Below, one piece after another: positions 63,900 to 64,000 of a stretch of 64,000 nucleotides of DNA. Each line of letters begins with the position of its first letter. Positions within the stretch are counted from its first letter, which is position 1. The stretch covers positions 6,089 to 70,088 of the forward strand of contig JBLHMP010000007.1 of assembly GCA_047623555.1 (NCBI GenBank). The letters are read 5' to 3'. A program made the translations under genes and the position numbers. The notes beneath the pieces are model-generated. The model saw only the letters and a list, made by a program, of their open reading frames with translations, searched no databases and was not told the origin of the DNA. Source of the DNA: NORP181 sp047623555 (lineage in GTDB: Bacteria > Pseudomonadota > Alphaproteobacteria > Rhodobacterales > Rhodobacteraceae).

Positions 63900-64000
63900 A
63901 TGGATTCTCCTTCGGCTATGATCTGCCCCAAATTTCTTTCCCAAGAAGACCGTCGTGAACTTCTGGCCTGTGTGAAGCGTCAGCGCGAGGATCATGGCGT
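63900..64000 (+). mobile_element. IS630-type transposase, 5' end only
   Basis: The frame from the ATG at 63900 begins MDSPSAMICPKFLSQ and runs through EDRRELLACVKRQREDHGV to the window edge. This is the N-terminal helix-turn-helix region of IS630-family transposases as found in Rhodobacterales. A second ATG at 63918 could also be the start. The left terminal repeat was not identified; 63640-63899 has no recognised gene and contains a run of nine G at 63723-63731. Confidence 0.7.

Noticed and set aside
63838..63921. 28-codon ORF MKDAILRLLKNPKRL before the transposase
   Set aside because: It has no ribosome site and overlaps the transposase start in another frame; more likely IS leader sequence.
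63678..63995. 105-codon minus-strand frame at the right edge
   Set aside because: It runs antisense through the start of the IS630-type transposase and shows no known domain.
1..64000. tRNA, rRNA and CRISPR arrays
   Set aside because: No T-loop/acceptor pattern, rRNA core or regularly spaced repeats were found in any intergenic gap.

Overview
This window reads as chromosome of a marine Rhodobacterales alphaproteobacterium of the Roseobacter type. The evidence is the gene content and order (gpmI-envC-ctpA, DUF6478, DUF1285, DUF1203 and zf-CHCC families, a DNA polymerase I of about 930 residues), the moderately high GC content, and a recurrent intergenic motif built on CCGCCGGAGGC. I cannot name a genus. 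Genes are tightly packed, often with ATGA or GTGA overlaps, and most of the window is core metabolism and cell-envelope biology.

Layout. 1-690: 5' part of an ABC exporter on the minus strand. 0.9-12.6 kb: ilvD, a DUF6478 pair, a divergent SHMT-like PLP enzyme, the gpmI-envC-ctpA operon, DUF1203, a TetR/DUF1772 divergent pair with a palindromic operator, a lone ABC-2 type ATPase and a zinc-ribbon protein. 12.8-16.9 kb: polA, then a decaying pocket holding a frameshifted pyruvyltransferase and a nonsense-mutated DUF2798 gene. 16.9-25.1 kb: hydroxypyruvate isomerase, then DUF1285 divergent from a moxR/DUF58/DUF4159/VWA operon that encodes an AAA+ ATPase with membrane-bound von Willebrand partners. 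25.1-33.1 kb (minus): a three-gene operon of a PAN-domain alpha-2-macroglobulin, a glycolipid-binding-fold protein and penicillin-binding protein 1C. 33.3-44.5 kb: a hybrid histidine kinase, VOC protein, yaaA, recQ, yggT, a thioesterase, an MFS/mepA/phytase-like run, a queuosine-precursor transporter, a very small ORF with an extraordinary Shine-Dalgarno sequence and its own terminator, and arfB. 45.0-59.3 kb: a plus-strand catabolic and uptake cluster (SDR, P1/NylC-type hydrolase, alpha/beta hydrolase, FAD monooxygenase, CoA transferase, a complete peptide-type ABC importer, aldehyde dehydrogenase, DMT exporter) with idi inside it and a TetR/membrane-protein pair in the middle on the other strand. 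59.3-64.0 kb: pncB-pncA, trhO, an MFS carrier, and the first 100 bases of an IS630-type transposase.

The most unusual signals are non-coding. A leader at about 43.88-44.06 kb has 16 bases complementary to the 3' tail of 16S rRNA, followed by an 18-codon ORF, a downstream CACCTCC that can pair with the Shine-Dalgarno sequence, and a strong terminator just before arfB. A dispersed 32-bp intergenic motif has five full and three half copies, seven of the eight in one orientation. A 60-bp palindrome supplies the stop codons of two convergent genes. Start codons were re-chosen where a Shine-Dalgarno sequence, an overlap or a family start argued for it. No tRNA, rRNA or CRISPR array was seen.
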